Shown: positions 38,200 to 49,515 of the stretch, one piece after another
Layout: each line of letters begins with the position of its first letter
Numbering within the stretch: position 1 is the stretch's first letter
Assembly (NCBI RefSeq): GCF_008831285.2
Contig: NC_045149.1
Coordinates: forward strand, 622,001 to 686,000
Direction of reading: 5' to 3'
Source: Nymphaea colorata
Lineage: Eukaryota; Streptophyta; Magnoliopsida; Nymphaeales; Nymphaeaceae
DNA length: 64,000 nt
The notes under the pieces: generated by a model
Databases searched by the model: none
The model's input: only the letters and a program-made list of their open reading frames with translations
What the model was told of the DNA's origin: nothing
Made by a program: the position numbers and the translations under genes

Positions 38200-38440
38200 C
38201 GAAGATCAAGCTTCTCCATGGAAGTACCATTATGACATACTAGATGTTCAGAGACAGTAGTGAAAGATCAATACATAATATTGTAGCACTTTAAGCATGG
38301 ACATTTAATCATTCTTTTCACTGCTTATCTTATTAGAAATGGCAAATTCAATGAATTGTTTTGTTCCAGTAACATATTCAACACTTGACATATTCCAATG
38401 CATGGATATTGTTAATCATTGAAACAATTTTTCATGTTTT
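38200..38440 (-). pseudogene. CACTA transposase N-terminal zinc-finger region
   Basis: Minus-strand blocks FIEFAISN, RMIKCPCLKC, TTVSEHLVCHNGTSM and EKLDLRLQ match the N-terminal transposase-associated domain, with its paired Cys residues and H-x-x-x-N-G. An indel separates the first block from the second, and a stop follows the Cys pair. This is the outermost recognised coding part of the CACTA remnant on this side. Confidence 0.75.
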
Positions 38441-38912
38441 AATCTAAAAAAACAATAAGTTTAGTTTGCTCATCTAACTTTTATCTGCCATGAATCTAAC
38501 CTTCTTCCAACTTAATCCTTCATCTGTTAATGTAAAAATCAATTAATGAACCTACATTGTTTCAAAATTAGGCCAACTATTTAGTCAAGCTGCTACTAAA
38601 TGATGACAACTAATGAATCAATTAATGAACCTCATTTGTTCCATAATTGACTTATAACAACCATTTATGTCACATAAACCATCAGAAAAATATATGTATA
38701 TCGATGCAATGAAAATACAGGCAAAATGAAAAGAAATATGCCTAAATGTCTGTGATGCTTAGTAATCTGTTTTCCAAGGTTAATAGAAAACTGTCCTTTT
38801 CAAATATTTTATATGAAAGACATCAAACACTTAAATGAAACTTTCAGAAAGGTGAGTGTACTTGTGTATACGATGCAAAACCTGTAAAAACTCATAAAAG
38901 AAGCTACCTTAC
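38441..38912. other. AT-rich, nothing recognised
   Basis: This lies between the CACTA transposase N-terminus and the LRR exons. The CACTA 5' terminus should be here, but I found no clear CACTA inverted end. Confidence 0.4.
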
Positions 38913-41556
38913 TGCAGCCTAACGTACACAACAAATTGGCAAGATCTTTAGTAGGTTGTCTGATGTAAAAGGTGGCATGCTTCCTTCTAAGTTCAAAACT
39001 AAAGTTTCTTCTTTGACCATTGAAACAAGTGTGTGTTTGGAAATACAAAATTGCATAAATAACAATTTAAAGGACAAATTGCTAGGATCAGACTGTCTCA
39101 TGGCAAACTGAAAAAGGAAAACTCTAAGTTCAGATTCAACTGTTAAGCCACATCAAGTGTCAGATGTAATAAGCCTGACCAACAAATTTATTATAAGTAC
39201 CTTTGATTTAACAAGACGAGCAGGTGGTAAACCATCATTATGGTTGGCTACATTGTATCAAATCATTTTTAAGATTCTTGAAGGCAGTCAAATATACACA
39301 TGGATAAAAAGTCACATTAAAATTACAACAACAAAAGCTCCCCAAAAAAGCAATTATCATGATGCTACCCTATTGGAAAAACTTGCTTAAACTATATGAT
39401 GCATGGAAGACAGTTATATGACACATTGGATTTGGATATGAACCCTAGATATATATACCACAGAATGTTAATCAAATGTTGAAATTGAAGAAAAGAATGA
39501 CACACATTAACTATTGGAGACATTTATTTAAGACTATACAAATCCAAACTCACAGATCTTTCAAGGAAGGAAATCTCCCCAAGAGATCTGGGATTCTGCC
39601 CATTCAAGCTATTGTTATTCAACTCACTGCAAAGTCAGAGAAATCAAAGCTGATATTCTATGAAACTTTGACAATTATGCAAGAGAAAGCCAAGCATAAC
39701 CATGTGTTACATTATCTCAACTGCAATCAGGCTGCTGAAGTCTAGAAGGGTGCTGTTCAAGGCTGATCTGATAAGATGCCTAAACAAGCAAAGGAAAATG
39801 AGGAAGATACTCAAAACTGTCTTAAGACCAGAATATTAATCTTCTATGTAAAATCCAAAAGATAAAACTTTATCATACAAGTTAAAATCCTGACCATTTG
39901 GTTGTTTGAGTTTCTCAGTGGTATTGTCCTTGACAGTAGTGGCTGAAGCCTTCCTCCATATAAAAATGAAGAACAGTGCTAGCTTTAATGTCATGGAACA
40001 GAGATTCTGAAGTTAATTTCAGTGGGTCTCAAAATTTGAGGGCTCAAGATCGAAGATGATCAAACGGCCGGTGAGAACTTTCCACGGTGAGGCCTCTTTC
40101 CACTTCAAAGAGGGTGAGGTTCCTACTTGCAGCTCTCCCATCATCATGAACAAACCAATGAGATAAGAAAAGATGGCACAAAGGCATGTACTTGGTTTAT
40201 GTCCAAATGCCTCATTTACAAGAAACATTACAAAAATGGTGTATAAATAAATGGCAGTGCCTATTTAACAGACTTGTCATTTTTCCAAGAAATAGCAATG
40301 GAGATTGTAGTTTCACATGGTGGATTTCCACTCTCTAGTAGATCTTTCACCATGAAATGTTGGTTAATTTGGAGTTTTTTTCCCTTTCATTTTTAACACA
40401 ATGAAACTACAGTCAGAACATGAGACTTAGTGGCACTATTGCCCCTCTGGTTTTACCATGGCCTTCAAGGTTTGTGCCCTCATTTGTATGTCGAGGACAA
40501 AGCTTCAGCCACTACTGCAAGGACAATTCTTGAACCATGTTATCACTTGATTTACCTTTTGACTTTGATCACAAGAGAATGAAAAAAATCATTTCAACAC
40601 ATGGGAATATTGTGCGCACACCAGAGTGAAATAAATGGAATTCCCTTTGCTAGCTTTGTGAATAACTCCAATCAACAATCTTCCTAACAATAGAGCATGG
40701 TTTCACTATCAGAGTGGTTCGAAGGTTTTACATGCAGGTTCGAAAAAAAAAAGGAAGTTTATCCTGTGGTCCATATTGAACAAACTTAGATCATATGTAT
40801 GTACATACATTATAAGAAGACAAGTTTTTTCGTAGATTATGTGTTACAAAAACACATGTTTAAAAAATGCAGTATTTTACATGGTAAATGCTGTAATAAA
40901 ACAAAATTTTAAAAGATACAGTATTTTACTTGCTAAATGCTGTATAAACAGCATTTTAGCTCTTATCACAATTTTGTACTTTAGTTTCAAGAAAACATTA
41001 GTGGGGAGCTTATAACTCCCACTGAAAAATTTGGATGAGCCATATAGGTTGCTTTGTAAAATAAACAAAAAAAATTCATTTTTTTCTTAATAGGAGGAAC
41101 GACTAAAAGTATACACAAGAAGTTTCACCCTGACACTGATTGTACTTATGCTTAAAGTTTTTTTTCCCTATTTCAGTAAGACAAGACTCCAAATATAAAT
41201 TTGAGGAAGGGACACATCTACCATATTTTATACAAAATTTAAGGATGACATACTTCAAAATTACTCTTGAATTGCCATTAAGTGTTGAAGGCACTAATCT
41301 ATTAAATTGATTGTCAGCCAGCTGGTTTATACAGTATATTGAAATTATGAGCAGCTCAAAATTGACAAACTGAATCAAGTGCTAAAATCCTTAGTTTCAG
41401 AGATATGGTTGCTGCAAATATATAAATTAACTTCTTAGATAGAAGGCTGCAACTTAAAGAAAGTTATGACGGTTCTGTACTTATAAATGCTGCAGATCGG
41501 AAAGTTTTCCAAGGAATTCAGAAATACTTCCACTCAAGCTGTTGTTGTGCAAATCG
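38913..41556 (-). pseudogene. Leucine-rich repeat gene remnant, one LRR per exon
   Basis: Separate minus-strand exons of about 72 nt each encode one LRR. At 41485-41556 the exon reads LHNNSLSGSISEFLGKL, with acceptor tttggtag. At 41254-41321 it reads LADNQFNRLVPSTLNG, with acceptor aaccag and donor gtatgt. At 39554-39626 it reads NNNSLNGQNPRSLGEISFL, with acceptor tttgcag and donor gtgagt. A weaker one at 38913-38986 contains LEGSMPP, with acceptor and gtaagg donor. One-LRR-per-exon structure is known from plant LRR receptor kinases with short ectodomains. I found no kinase domain, signal peptide or transmembrane segment. Substitutions (LRR Ile to Asn, a lost donor at 41485) suggest decay, but some introns could still be functional. 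Confidence 0.6.
39923..40527. mobile_element. Possible 605-bp MITE inside the LRR gene remnant
   Basis: The left end attgtccttgacagtag and the right end match as inverted repeats over about 27 bp with one indel, then more weakly to about 50 bp. There is no coding domain inside. I could not find a convincing target duplication at the flanks, so family and exact ends are uncertain. It could instead be an ordinary inverted duplication. Confidence 0.45.
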
Positions 41557-41966
41557 CTACCAAACAAGAAAAAGAACAAAGTTTATATGTATACGTACGA
41601 GTGATTAACAATGAAAGCTCAAATTTACTTGTTGCAACTGAGCTTTGTAAGATCGCAGCAGTGGCACATGTAGGGGAAAAGAACAAGAGATCTATCCATC
41701 TTGTGCAATGAAACACGAATCAAACAACCTCATGATAAAAAAAAAGTGTTATTTTTACAGTAATGTAAGGGACATCATTTCCTTGTAACCAAAGAACTAG
41801 ATGGCCTGACAAGACCAGCATGGACCAGTTCTCTGAAAACAATGAAAGCAGCTCGTCTTATGAATCACAATAATAAGTTAACTTTTCAGCTTTCCTTACA
41901 GTGACAAGTAAATGCAAGGGAGTAGGAAACTATGATGACAGACAAATGTTAACTAGAAACAACATG

Positions 41967-44900
41967 TTTCACACCCCAACCATTTGACCCTCAAACAAAT
42001 TTATTTTCTAAACATAAAGCATTGAGGTGCGACTACACAACAATTCAAAAAGGAGGGAGCTATGTCATTCGAAACAATGGGGCAAACTTTCATTTATATA
42101 ACAATTTCAATTCATACAAAATTACATCTATGTGTATGATAAAAATGCCCCAAACCACAACTTTGATGCCTAACAAAAATAAGACATCAAAGAGACCAAA
42201 CCATGATGCGCTGGTACTACCCAAGACCCAAAACCTCCCTAGTAGGATGTGAGTGAAGTCATTTGATCAACCTGCTGTCCCGGGTCTGCCAAAACCTAAA
42301 AAAAAGAAACAACTGAAGGCTTTAGCCATCACAGTATGACAACAAGCCAGGAAAATCCAAAACCCTCTTAGGTAGCGCTCAAATATGAGATAATCACAAT
42401 CATAACAACAAATTATCATCATGTCGTGATAGGGCATAGTCACATCATTTTCCATGAAGGCCCCTCACATAGACCACGACATATAAAGGCCACTCAATGA
42501 CCACAATAACACAATTTCAATTCACATGCACAACATTCATACACATTTCATTCACATACTTTCATTTTCATTAGTTTTAGTGAATTGACAGTTCCTATGG
42601 GTGCAAACACAGACATTTGCACACCATGGGCAGACTACAGCCGAGAGACAACCTCCGTGGTGGCCCATAATAGTATGGATCCATTCCCGCTGCAGCGGTA
42701 GAGCACTCATTCATGGGTGTGTGAATTCCAAGGAGAGATACTCAGCATTCCCTAGGATACCCAGGTTGGGAAGGCATGAGCTCAACGCTCTAAGCACATC
42801 ACACAATAGTACCCTGGGGCCTTGTACCGTCTGCGCTCCGAACAGGCGAGACCAGTGGCGATGACGGGTCAACTCCCAAACACATAGCCACATCCCACTG
42901 GCCTCTCATATCTTATTCTTTTATTATTATCATTGTAATAGCACATTCACAAAATGACTGGCTAACTCATGAGGTTGGTACACTTTACGAGTGCACCCAC
43001 ACCTCCAATTGCCTCCACACGAGGGCCATACATATCATTACATTCTTAGCTAATTCTTCATACTATACAAGTAAAATAACCCTCCAATTCATTCATTTGC
43101 ATCATTGCCCGTGGCAATGCATATACAACAAATCACAACATTCATATTCAAAGCACTCACATCTTATCAAACACATCATTCACATCTTTCAAAACTTAGC
43201 CAAATCCCGGAGAGTAGTCTCGATCCGTGATGGCTCGTAGCTGTCCTATGCAATTATCATTCTATGATGCTCTCTAATGCACAATCGAGGTGGAAGAGAC
43301 ACTCGTCTCGACACCCCACTTCTTCTGTCCTAAACAGTTATCAATTCTAGCATGCACATGCAAATGCGTAGCAATTTTCAAAACGAGCTTCTAATAGCTT
43401 TCCAAAACAAAACTTATCACATGACAAATCATTCACAAAATGACTGGCTAGCTCATGAGGTTGGTTCACTTCACAAGTGCACCCACACCTCCAATTGCCT
43501 CTACACGAGGGCTACACATAATATTAACAATCTTAGCTAGCCGTCATAACAATACGGGTATAACTACCCCTCAATTCATTCAATTGCATCATTGCCCATG
43601 GCAATGCATATGCAACAAATCACAACATTCACAATTACACATTAGTCATGTCTTTCAAAACATAGCCGAACTATGAAGAGTAGTCTCGATCCGTGATTGG
43701 CTCATAGTTTTCCTAGACAATTATCATTCTATGATGCTTTTTAATGCACGACTAAGGTCGAGGAGACACTCGACTTGATACCCCACCTCATCTACCCTAA
43801 GCAGTTATCAATTCTAGCATGCACATGCAATGCATAACATTCTCGAAACAAGCTTCTAAAAGCTTTTCAAAACAAATCTTTTCATATATCAAATCATTTG
43901 CATGCATACATACATTCACTCACAAAACAATCATTCAATCACATTACAATCTTATGATCCCACGATCCTAGGAACACACATTCACACGTTGACCCTAGGC
44001 AAGGATTTGCCTGGAATGCCGCCATACCTATTGCGCGTCCACTAAACACCTCAAACTACAACCCACATTGCTCAAGGCTTACTTGACGTGCCCAGTGTAC
44101 CTGCAAACATATTCAAATGGTAAGTTCTCTACTCGTTTCGCTTTACAATGTATACAAGTAGAAAATATAACCAGTGAGGCATGTCATTGCCTCAAGAGTG
44201 TGTTAACGGGTAGTGTTGACCCACAAAGCCTTCCAATAGGCCACTTCCCATCTCCTTGAGGTTGTCACCAAACGTCAAAACTTAAGGCTTCGATCAATCT
44301 ATCACTAACACAATTCTCACTCACTTTCTTTAGTTGAGGTGTCTTCTTCAAAATCAAGCTTCCCAACTCACGTATTCTTACACAACTAACGCTACAAAAC
44401 ACACATTCACAGTAGCATGTGCCACTTGTTCACTAAGACGGTTCTAAATATTCTCAACCACAACAAATCTCTAACATGCTCTCAAATAGCTTTGAAAATC
44501 AATCCATCACACTAAAGAGATAGTTATACACTTCCTTCATGAAAAAAAAGAGTCATAACCTTTCCCCAAAATAGCAACATCACTAAGATGGATTCGAAAT
44601 CATCAAATCATGAGTCTAGCATGCTCAAATAATAATTATACATGCTCCAACAAGAAATATTCGACAATTTAGGTTCTATTAAGCCTCGCTCACCCCAAAT
44701 TTAGTGTCCAAACTGCCACAATGCTCCCGGCTGCCACCTCCAATGGTCGATTGAGCGTCAACACCAAAGATTGCAAACTACATTCACAACCAACGCCTTC
44801 ACTTCACTGGTATGAAGGAAAAATGCATCCCCAAACTGCAAATCGACCAAACAGCCACAAAAGAGTCAAAATCGACAAAAAGGGAGTTCAAGAGAGGGGT

Positions 44901-45460
44901 CTGTCATTAGAAGAGGCCCACGGTAGTTGTGTGTGAGGCTGAAAATGAGTGAGAGAGGACGCTGATAGAGAGGAGAGACTAAGATAGAGGGTTCAGATAA
45001 AAGGGGAGAGACAAGAGAGGGCAGCAGAGGAGAGGGACTGTGCGGGTGAGAGATGGCGGGAAGGGGAAGGAGAGAGTGAGGTGCGTAGACAGAGAGGGTG
45101 AGAGAGTGTGGGAGAGGCGGAGGGAGGGGCATAGCACGGGAGAGTGGGCATGCAAGGGAGGAGGAGAAGAAGGAAGAAGGTGAAAGAAGAAGAAAGAGGT
45201 AGAGAGAGAGGTTGGGAGGGCATACCGGAGCACTGTATCCACTGCCGTCCTTCCTCCACCGGCCCAGAGGTCTCCGCAGCCACATCCTCTACTGTCTGCT
45301 GTTCCTCCCGCCACCTGTTTCTTCTTGCGATGTCTCAGAGGAAGGAACGAAGAGAATGACGAGGGAGAAGAACTCCCTCACGTCAGGCTTCCACGCGGGT
45401 GGGTTCGGGTCCGGGTTTGGACCCGATCCGGCCCGCCTGCCAAAAAAGTCGAGCGTTACA
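41967..45460 (-). mobile_element. Solo LTR of the same long-LTR gypsy family, inverted
   Basis: Read on the minus strand it starts TGTAACGCTCGAC with the GC-rich palindromic block. It carries the same landmarks as the gypsy LTRs at 22674 and 30494 and ends GGTTGGGGTGTGAAA. The direct repeats ACATG at 41962-41966 and 45461-45465 flank it exactly, so it is a genuine insertion reduced to one LTR. At 3494 bp it is longer than the 2.9-kb relatives because of an internal tandem duplication. It is more diverged than the paired LTRs, suggesting greater age. Confidence 0.92.
42944..43915. repeat. 486-bp tandem duplication inside the solo LTR
   Basis: The block starting cattcacaaaatgactggct occurs at 42944 and again at 43430. 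Both copies run through the same order of landmarks: a cacctccaattgcct block, a tcgatccgtgat block and a ttatcaattctagcatgcac block. The paired LTRs at 22674 and 30494 have this region once. The copies have drifted considerably, so the duplication is not recent. Confidence 0.85.
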
Positions 45461-46428
45461 ACATGCACTCTCTGTTTATGAACAAAATAGCTCCTTGAAA
45501 TAAAATTCAGTTTCATTTCTCAAAATTTTAGAATAGAGCTCTTGAAAAATGCATGGTTTGTACAACTCTAGCGCTCGCTGTTTAGCATAAAAGTCCAAGC
45601 TAACCTCAAAGAGTGGACACAGAAAACTCACCATTGTAAAATATCTTCTGCAAACTTAGTAACAATTGCCAAATTTAATCATTTGAATAGCCATATATCT
45701 GCCACCCATTGTAAATTGAGCAACAACAAAGTGACTTTCAATATGCTCAGCTGCTTCAAGGACTATAAACCACCTGAAACCTAACCTGCTCACTGTTTAC
45801 ACTTTGGGAAAGACTCTTAATTTAGCTCAGCTACTTGGTCCTTCCATCAATGGTTAAAATTAATGATCAAATTTTGGTGTCTTACTTTTGGCCAAAAACC
45901 TAAATGAACATGGTGGATCAAGGCTCCTGGCTGCTTGCTTTGTCTGGGTGGCTCTTTGTTCAGCAGTAGCAGCTTTGAAAGGTGGCACTTGTTTTTAATA
46001 ACTTCAGTTCATCGACCGAACTTGTTCCCAGATTTATCTGGGAAACAAAATCTTTAATTAGTAAAGGTTTAATATCTGCAAGACTAGTAGCACTTGGAAT
46101 CATTCAAAATCCAATAGTCCTGAGATGCATTAAGGAACTTCAACAGCCAACAACCATAAAAGAACCAGGAAATGCTCAAGCAATCAAGAAAAATAATAAG
46201 GTATTACTTCTACTTTTCAGAAACCTATTTTGACAATTCAATCATTCCACAAACGCACTTCAAAAGAATGATAAAAAATCAAAATCATGAAACTAACATA
46301 TTTCACGAACTACTGAACAATCTCGCCTCTGCAATTGAACAAAAGAGGGAAAATTCCAAGTGACACATATCGAAAAGCACAACACCCCAACAGATACACA
46401 AATGTTCAGGGCTGAATGAACGGTGCAA
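45461..46428. other. Non-coding, possible further exon debris
   Basis: The DNA between the solo LTR and copia 2 has no recognised domain. Minus-strand frames at about 45985-46095 and 45650-45780 are open for 30-40 codons and might be exons of the gene represented by the LRR fragments, but I cannot support that. Confidence 0.35.
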
Positions 46429-46433
46429 TGTTA

Positions 46434-46456
46434 GAAAGAGAGAGAGAGAGAGAGAG
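46434..46456. repeat. (GA)n microsatellite
   Basis: About ten GA units near the presumed start of the copia 2 5' LTR. Confidence 0.85.
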
Positions 46457-46834
46457 CACTTGTACAAACGGAGAAGATGATTGAGGATAATCACTTGGTG
46501 AATAATAGGATTGAAGAGGAGGATTCATGATAAGGATCAAGGTGATTTGGTTACTCAACGCATCTACCACCACCAAATCTGTTGGTGATACCAAATTTGT
46601 TGGTGAGAAAGACGAAAATTATTGTAAAGAAAATCATTTCAAAAGGAAAGATAATCATGACTGCAAATGGCAAGGCTCAACAATGGCTTGTGCCAAACAG
46701 CTTGTAAAAAAACTATAAGAGGGTGATAATGAAACCTCTCCTGAAATCAAGAAAACATGAGAGAAATATTTCTCTATGGACGTAGACTCACCCTGAGATG
46801 AACCACATAAATCTTGAGTTCTTGTTCTCTCTTA

Positions 46835-46846
46835 TGGTATCAGAGC
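46835..46846 (+). other. Copia 2 primer binding site
   Basis: TGGTATCAGAGC is an exact complement of the plant initiator tRNA-Met 3' end and directly follows the LTR end. Confidence 0.85.
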
Positions 46847-46880
46847 AGTTAGCAGAGGCCTACAGAAGCATCTGCTATCC

Positions 46881-47880
46881 ATGGCTGAAAACAGAGATAG
46901 CAACACCGGTAACAACAGGCAGTCTATCTTTTATCAAAACACAGGTCTGTCATTTCCTGCTCTTCCTGCTTCTGCAAATTTACATTACTTGCTGTTAGTG
47001 AAGCTTGCATCAGACAACTATCTTATATGGGAACCACAGTCCACCCCTCCCTTGAAAAGTTACAACTTAATGGGATTTATTGATGGAACACATCCCTATC
47101 CACCTGAGTGGATTGAAGAAATTGGTAGAACAAAAAATCATAACACAAAATATGATAAGTGGGTTAGATTGGATCAACTCCTTTGAGTTGGATATTGTCT
47201 TCTTTGACAGATCCTATATGCAGTCAAGTACTGGTATTTTCTTCCTCTTGTGGAATTTGGAATACACTCAAGCACATATATGCTGCTCAACTGAAAGGGC
47301 AACTACAAAATCTAAGGAAGGATCAGAAACAATTTCTAAATATTTTTGCAGGGCTAAAAATATTGCCCATCAGCTATCATTGGTGTCCAAAAAACTTGAC
47401 GAAGATGATTTACCAAATAGTGAGTATGGTTCATTTAAAACTGCTATTACTACCAAATCTGGTTCTATAACTTTGGAAGGTCTTCTTGCTATGGTGTTGA
47501 TACATGAAAGCCAAATGGATGACGTTTAATCTTCTCCCACTAAAAATGCTATGGTGAATATTACCATTAAAAAATTCAAAGAGGAGGTAGCAACCAATTC
47601 AAGAATACTTGTGGTCGTGGAAGAGGACAAAACCGAACTGACAAAAATCAATTTGCAGTCTGCTTTGCATGTGGAAAGAATGGACATCTAGCTGCCAATT
47701 GTCGGACTATTTGCCAAGCTTGTTGACAGACTGGTCGTGGGGCTTTAAGGTGTAATATTTATAATTTTCAGAAAAATGCAGACTTGACCACCATTGAAAC
47801 GAACGCTGCAGACTTATATACAATTGATCAAGGTGGATGGTATTCGGATTCAGGCGCCACACACACCATGTGATGCTTGG
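46881..47880 (+). pseudogene. Copia 2 gag, zinc knuckle and protease
   Basis: The Met at 46881 opens MAENRDSNTGNN, followed by copia gag blocks (DNYLIWEPQ, MGFIDGTHPYP). Two frame changes near 47185 and 47330 follow. The zinc knuckle CFACGKNGHLAANC at about 47660-47703 has all ligands. The protease active site WYSDSGATHTM near 47837-47869 keeps the D-S-G triad and is followed at once by a stop. This is the only one of the four retroelement proteases in the window, apart from that of copia 3, with an intact DSGA. Confidence 0.8.
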
Positions 47881-47898
47881 TTTTAATAACCTTTCCAT

Positions 47899-49250
47899 TT
47901 GCAAATGGTTACATTAGAGGAGACTAGGTCCATTGGCAATGGGAAAGGACTTAACGTTGAAAACACTGGCACGACCACTTTCACTTCTACTTTTGAATTT
48001 ATTCTGAAAAATATTTTACATGTCCCAACTACTACCAAGAATCTACTTTCTGTCGACAAGTTTCTTAAGGGCAATCAAGTGTTTCTTGAATTTCATTCTT
48101 ATTCTTGCTATGTTAAGGACGCCAAGACAGGCCAAGTTCTTCTCAAGGGTAGGAGTGAGCATGGCCTCTACAAGCTGGATTTAGGAACAAAAGAACAAGA
48201 ATCAGAACCTACAGCCTTGATTGGCGAATGAGCTTTACATGGACGATGGCACAATCGACTTGGCCACCCTTCCATGAAGTTGGTGTAGCATATTTTGCAA
48301 AAAAATTAGTCTTCCTGCTTTTTCCAGTAAAATTGACATGGTGTTTGAGGCATGTCAAATGGGTAAGAGTCATATTCTACCCTTTTTTACTTCCATTCAT
48401 GAAATAAGAAGACCCTTAGACCTTATTTAATCAGACGTTCAGGGGCTAGCCCCATTAGCATCAATGCATGGATATTTCTATTATGTTAAATTTTTTGATG
48501 GATATTCTCACATCATTTGGCTGTTTGTTCTTAAAAGAAAGTCTGATGTCTTGTGCCCGAACCAGCCCTGGTCTGGGCCCCCACCGGCGGCCTGGCCCGA
48601 GGCCCGGCCCTACTTGCCTATCTTCAAGAATTTTCAAACATTTGTGGAAAAACAGTTTGGCTGGTCAATTAAAGCTTTTCAAAGTGATTGTGGAAGAAAA
48701 TATAGAGCTTGGTCAACATACTTAAAAACTTGTGGTGTAGACCAGTGCATATCATGCCCTTGCACTCACCAACAAAAAGGTAGACTAGAAAGAAAATATC
48801 GGCATATTGTGGAGACTGGTCTCACCTTATTAGCCCTTGCTCATTTACCCCACAAATATTGGGACTTTGCCTTCCTTACTGCAGCCTACCTCTTTAATAG
48901 GCTACGTTCACCAATCACGAAGATGAAAAGCACATACCACCTATTTTCATACAATTTCCAAATTACAAATTCCTGAAGACCTTTGGGTGTGCATGCTACC
49001 CACACTTACGCCCATACAACTCCAACAAACTTCAGCTCTGTAGCACCAAATGTGTGTTTTTGGGGTATAGTACAACACACAGGGAATACTTTTGCCTAGA
49101 CTCAATCAAGTCCCGGCTTTACATTTGTGGGAATGTTGTGTTTGATGAAGGCACCTTATCAACTACATTTCAGCTGGTCCTACACTCAGCCAGACCAAGC
49201 CCATACCAATCTCTATCCCGTCCTACACTTTAATGAACCATACGCATGAA
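47899..49250 (+). pseudogene. Copia 2 GAG-pre-integrase and integrase
   Basis: VPTTTKNLLSVDKFLKGN precedes the GAG-pre-integrase region, where WHNRLGHPS lies near 48248. Integrase blocks follow, including FDGYSHIIWLF, FQSDCGRKY (second catalytic Asp), CPCTHQQKGRLERKYRHI (catalytic Glu region) and LPHKYWDFAF. The usual first-Asp block near 48420-48440 reads SDVQGLAPLAS. A 63-bp GC-rich insertion lies in frame at 48554-48616. Beyond about 48976 the frame is broken, but GVHACYPHLRPYNSNKLQ-like sequence can be followed to about 49150. Confidence 0.78.
48554..48616. other. 63-bp GC-rich in-frame insertion in integrase
   Basis: Between KSDVL and PIFKNFQTF, which should be adjacent, lie 21 extra codons (CPNQPWSGPPP..., ending RPYL). 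The inserted DNA is about three-quarters G+C in an AT-rich gene and reads cccgaaccagccc and cgaggcccggccc. CTTG occurs directly before it (48550-48553) and at its right end (48613-48616), like a 4-bp duplication. It resembles the GC-rich start of the gypsy LTR only in style. Its origin is unknown. Confidence 0.75.
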
Positions 49251-49515
49251 GAACATCCCCCTTCCCTGGCCCCGAACCCATTAACCACTCCCTCTTCACC
49301 TACGCCACCCTGACCCTAGCCACCTCCATCACCACCACCCCCACCACCATCCACTAAGAGTCTAAGACCCATCCCCTGGTACCCGATCTCAAACCGTCTC
49401 TCCCAAACCTAACCCACGCTATTCTATACCTCTCGCCCTTCTTACCAAAGTACCACCTGAACAAGAACCTAAGACCTTCTCTTAAGCTACAAAACTTCCC
49501 CATTGACAGCATACA

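Larger units (their letters stand above)
20215..38440 (-). mobile_element. CACTA (En/Spm) transposon remnant split by nested retrotransposons
   Basis: Transposase parts occur in the correct order on the minus strand on both sides of copia 1. The N-terminal transposase-associated zinc-finger region, the TNP2 core and DUF4218 lie right of the copia (35716-38440), and DUF4216 lies left of it (20215-20545). Together they form one transposase interrupted by about 15 kb of inserted DNA. Many stops and frameshifts show it is dead. I found no convincing CACTA termini or 3-bp target duplication, so the outer limits are only those of recognisable coding sequence. Confidence 0.8.

Noticed and set aside
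20215-38440. CACTA terminal inverted repeats and 3-bp TSD
   Set aside because: I looked for CACTA-type ends near 19900-20210 and 38440-38910 but found none convincing, so ends are not annotated.
40019-40228. 69-codon minus-strand frame within the possible MITE
   Set aside because: No domain found; the frame lies inside a probable non-autonomous element.
40735-40760. ggttcgaaaa as part of a tRNA T-loop
   Set aside because: No cloverleaf or anticodon arm can be formed around it.
45985-46095. 36-codon minus-strand open frame as an extra LRR-gene exon
   Set aside because: It lacks the LRR consensus and clear splice signals; recorded only as debris.
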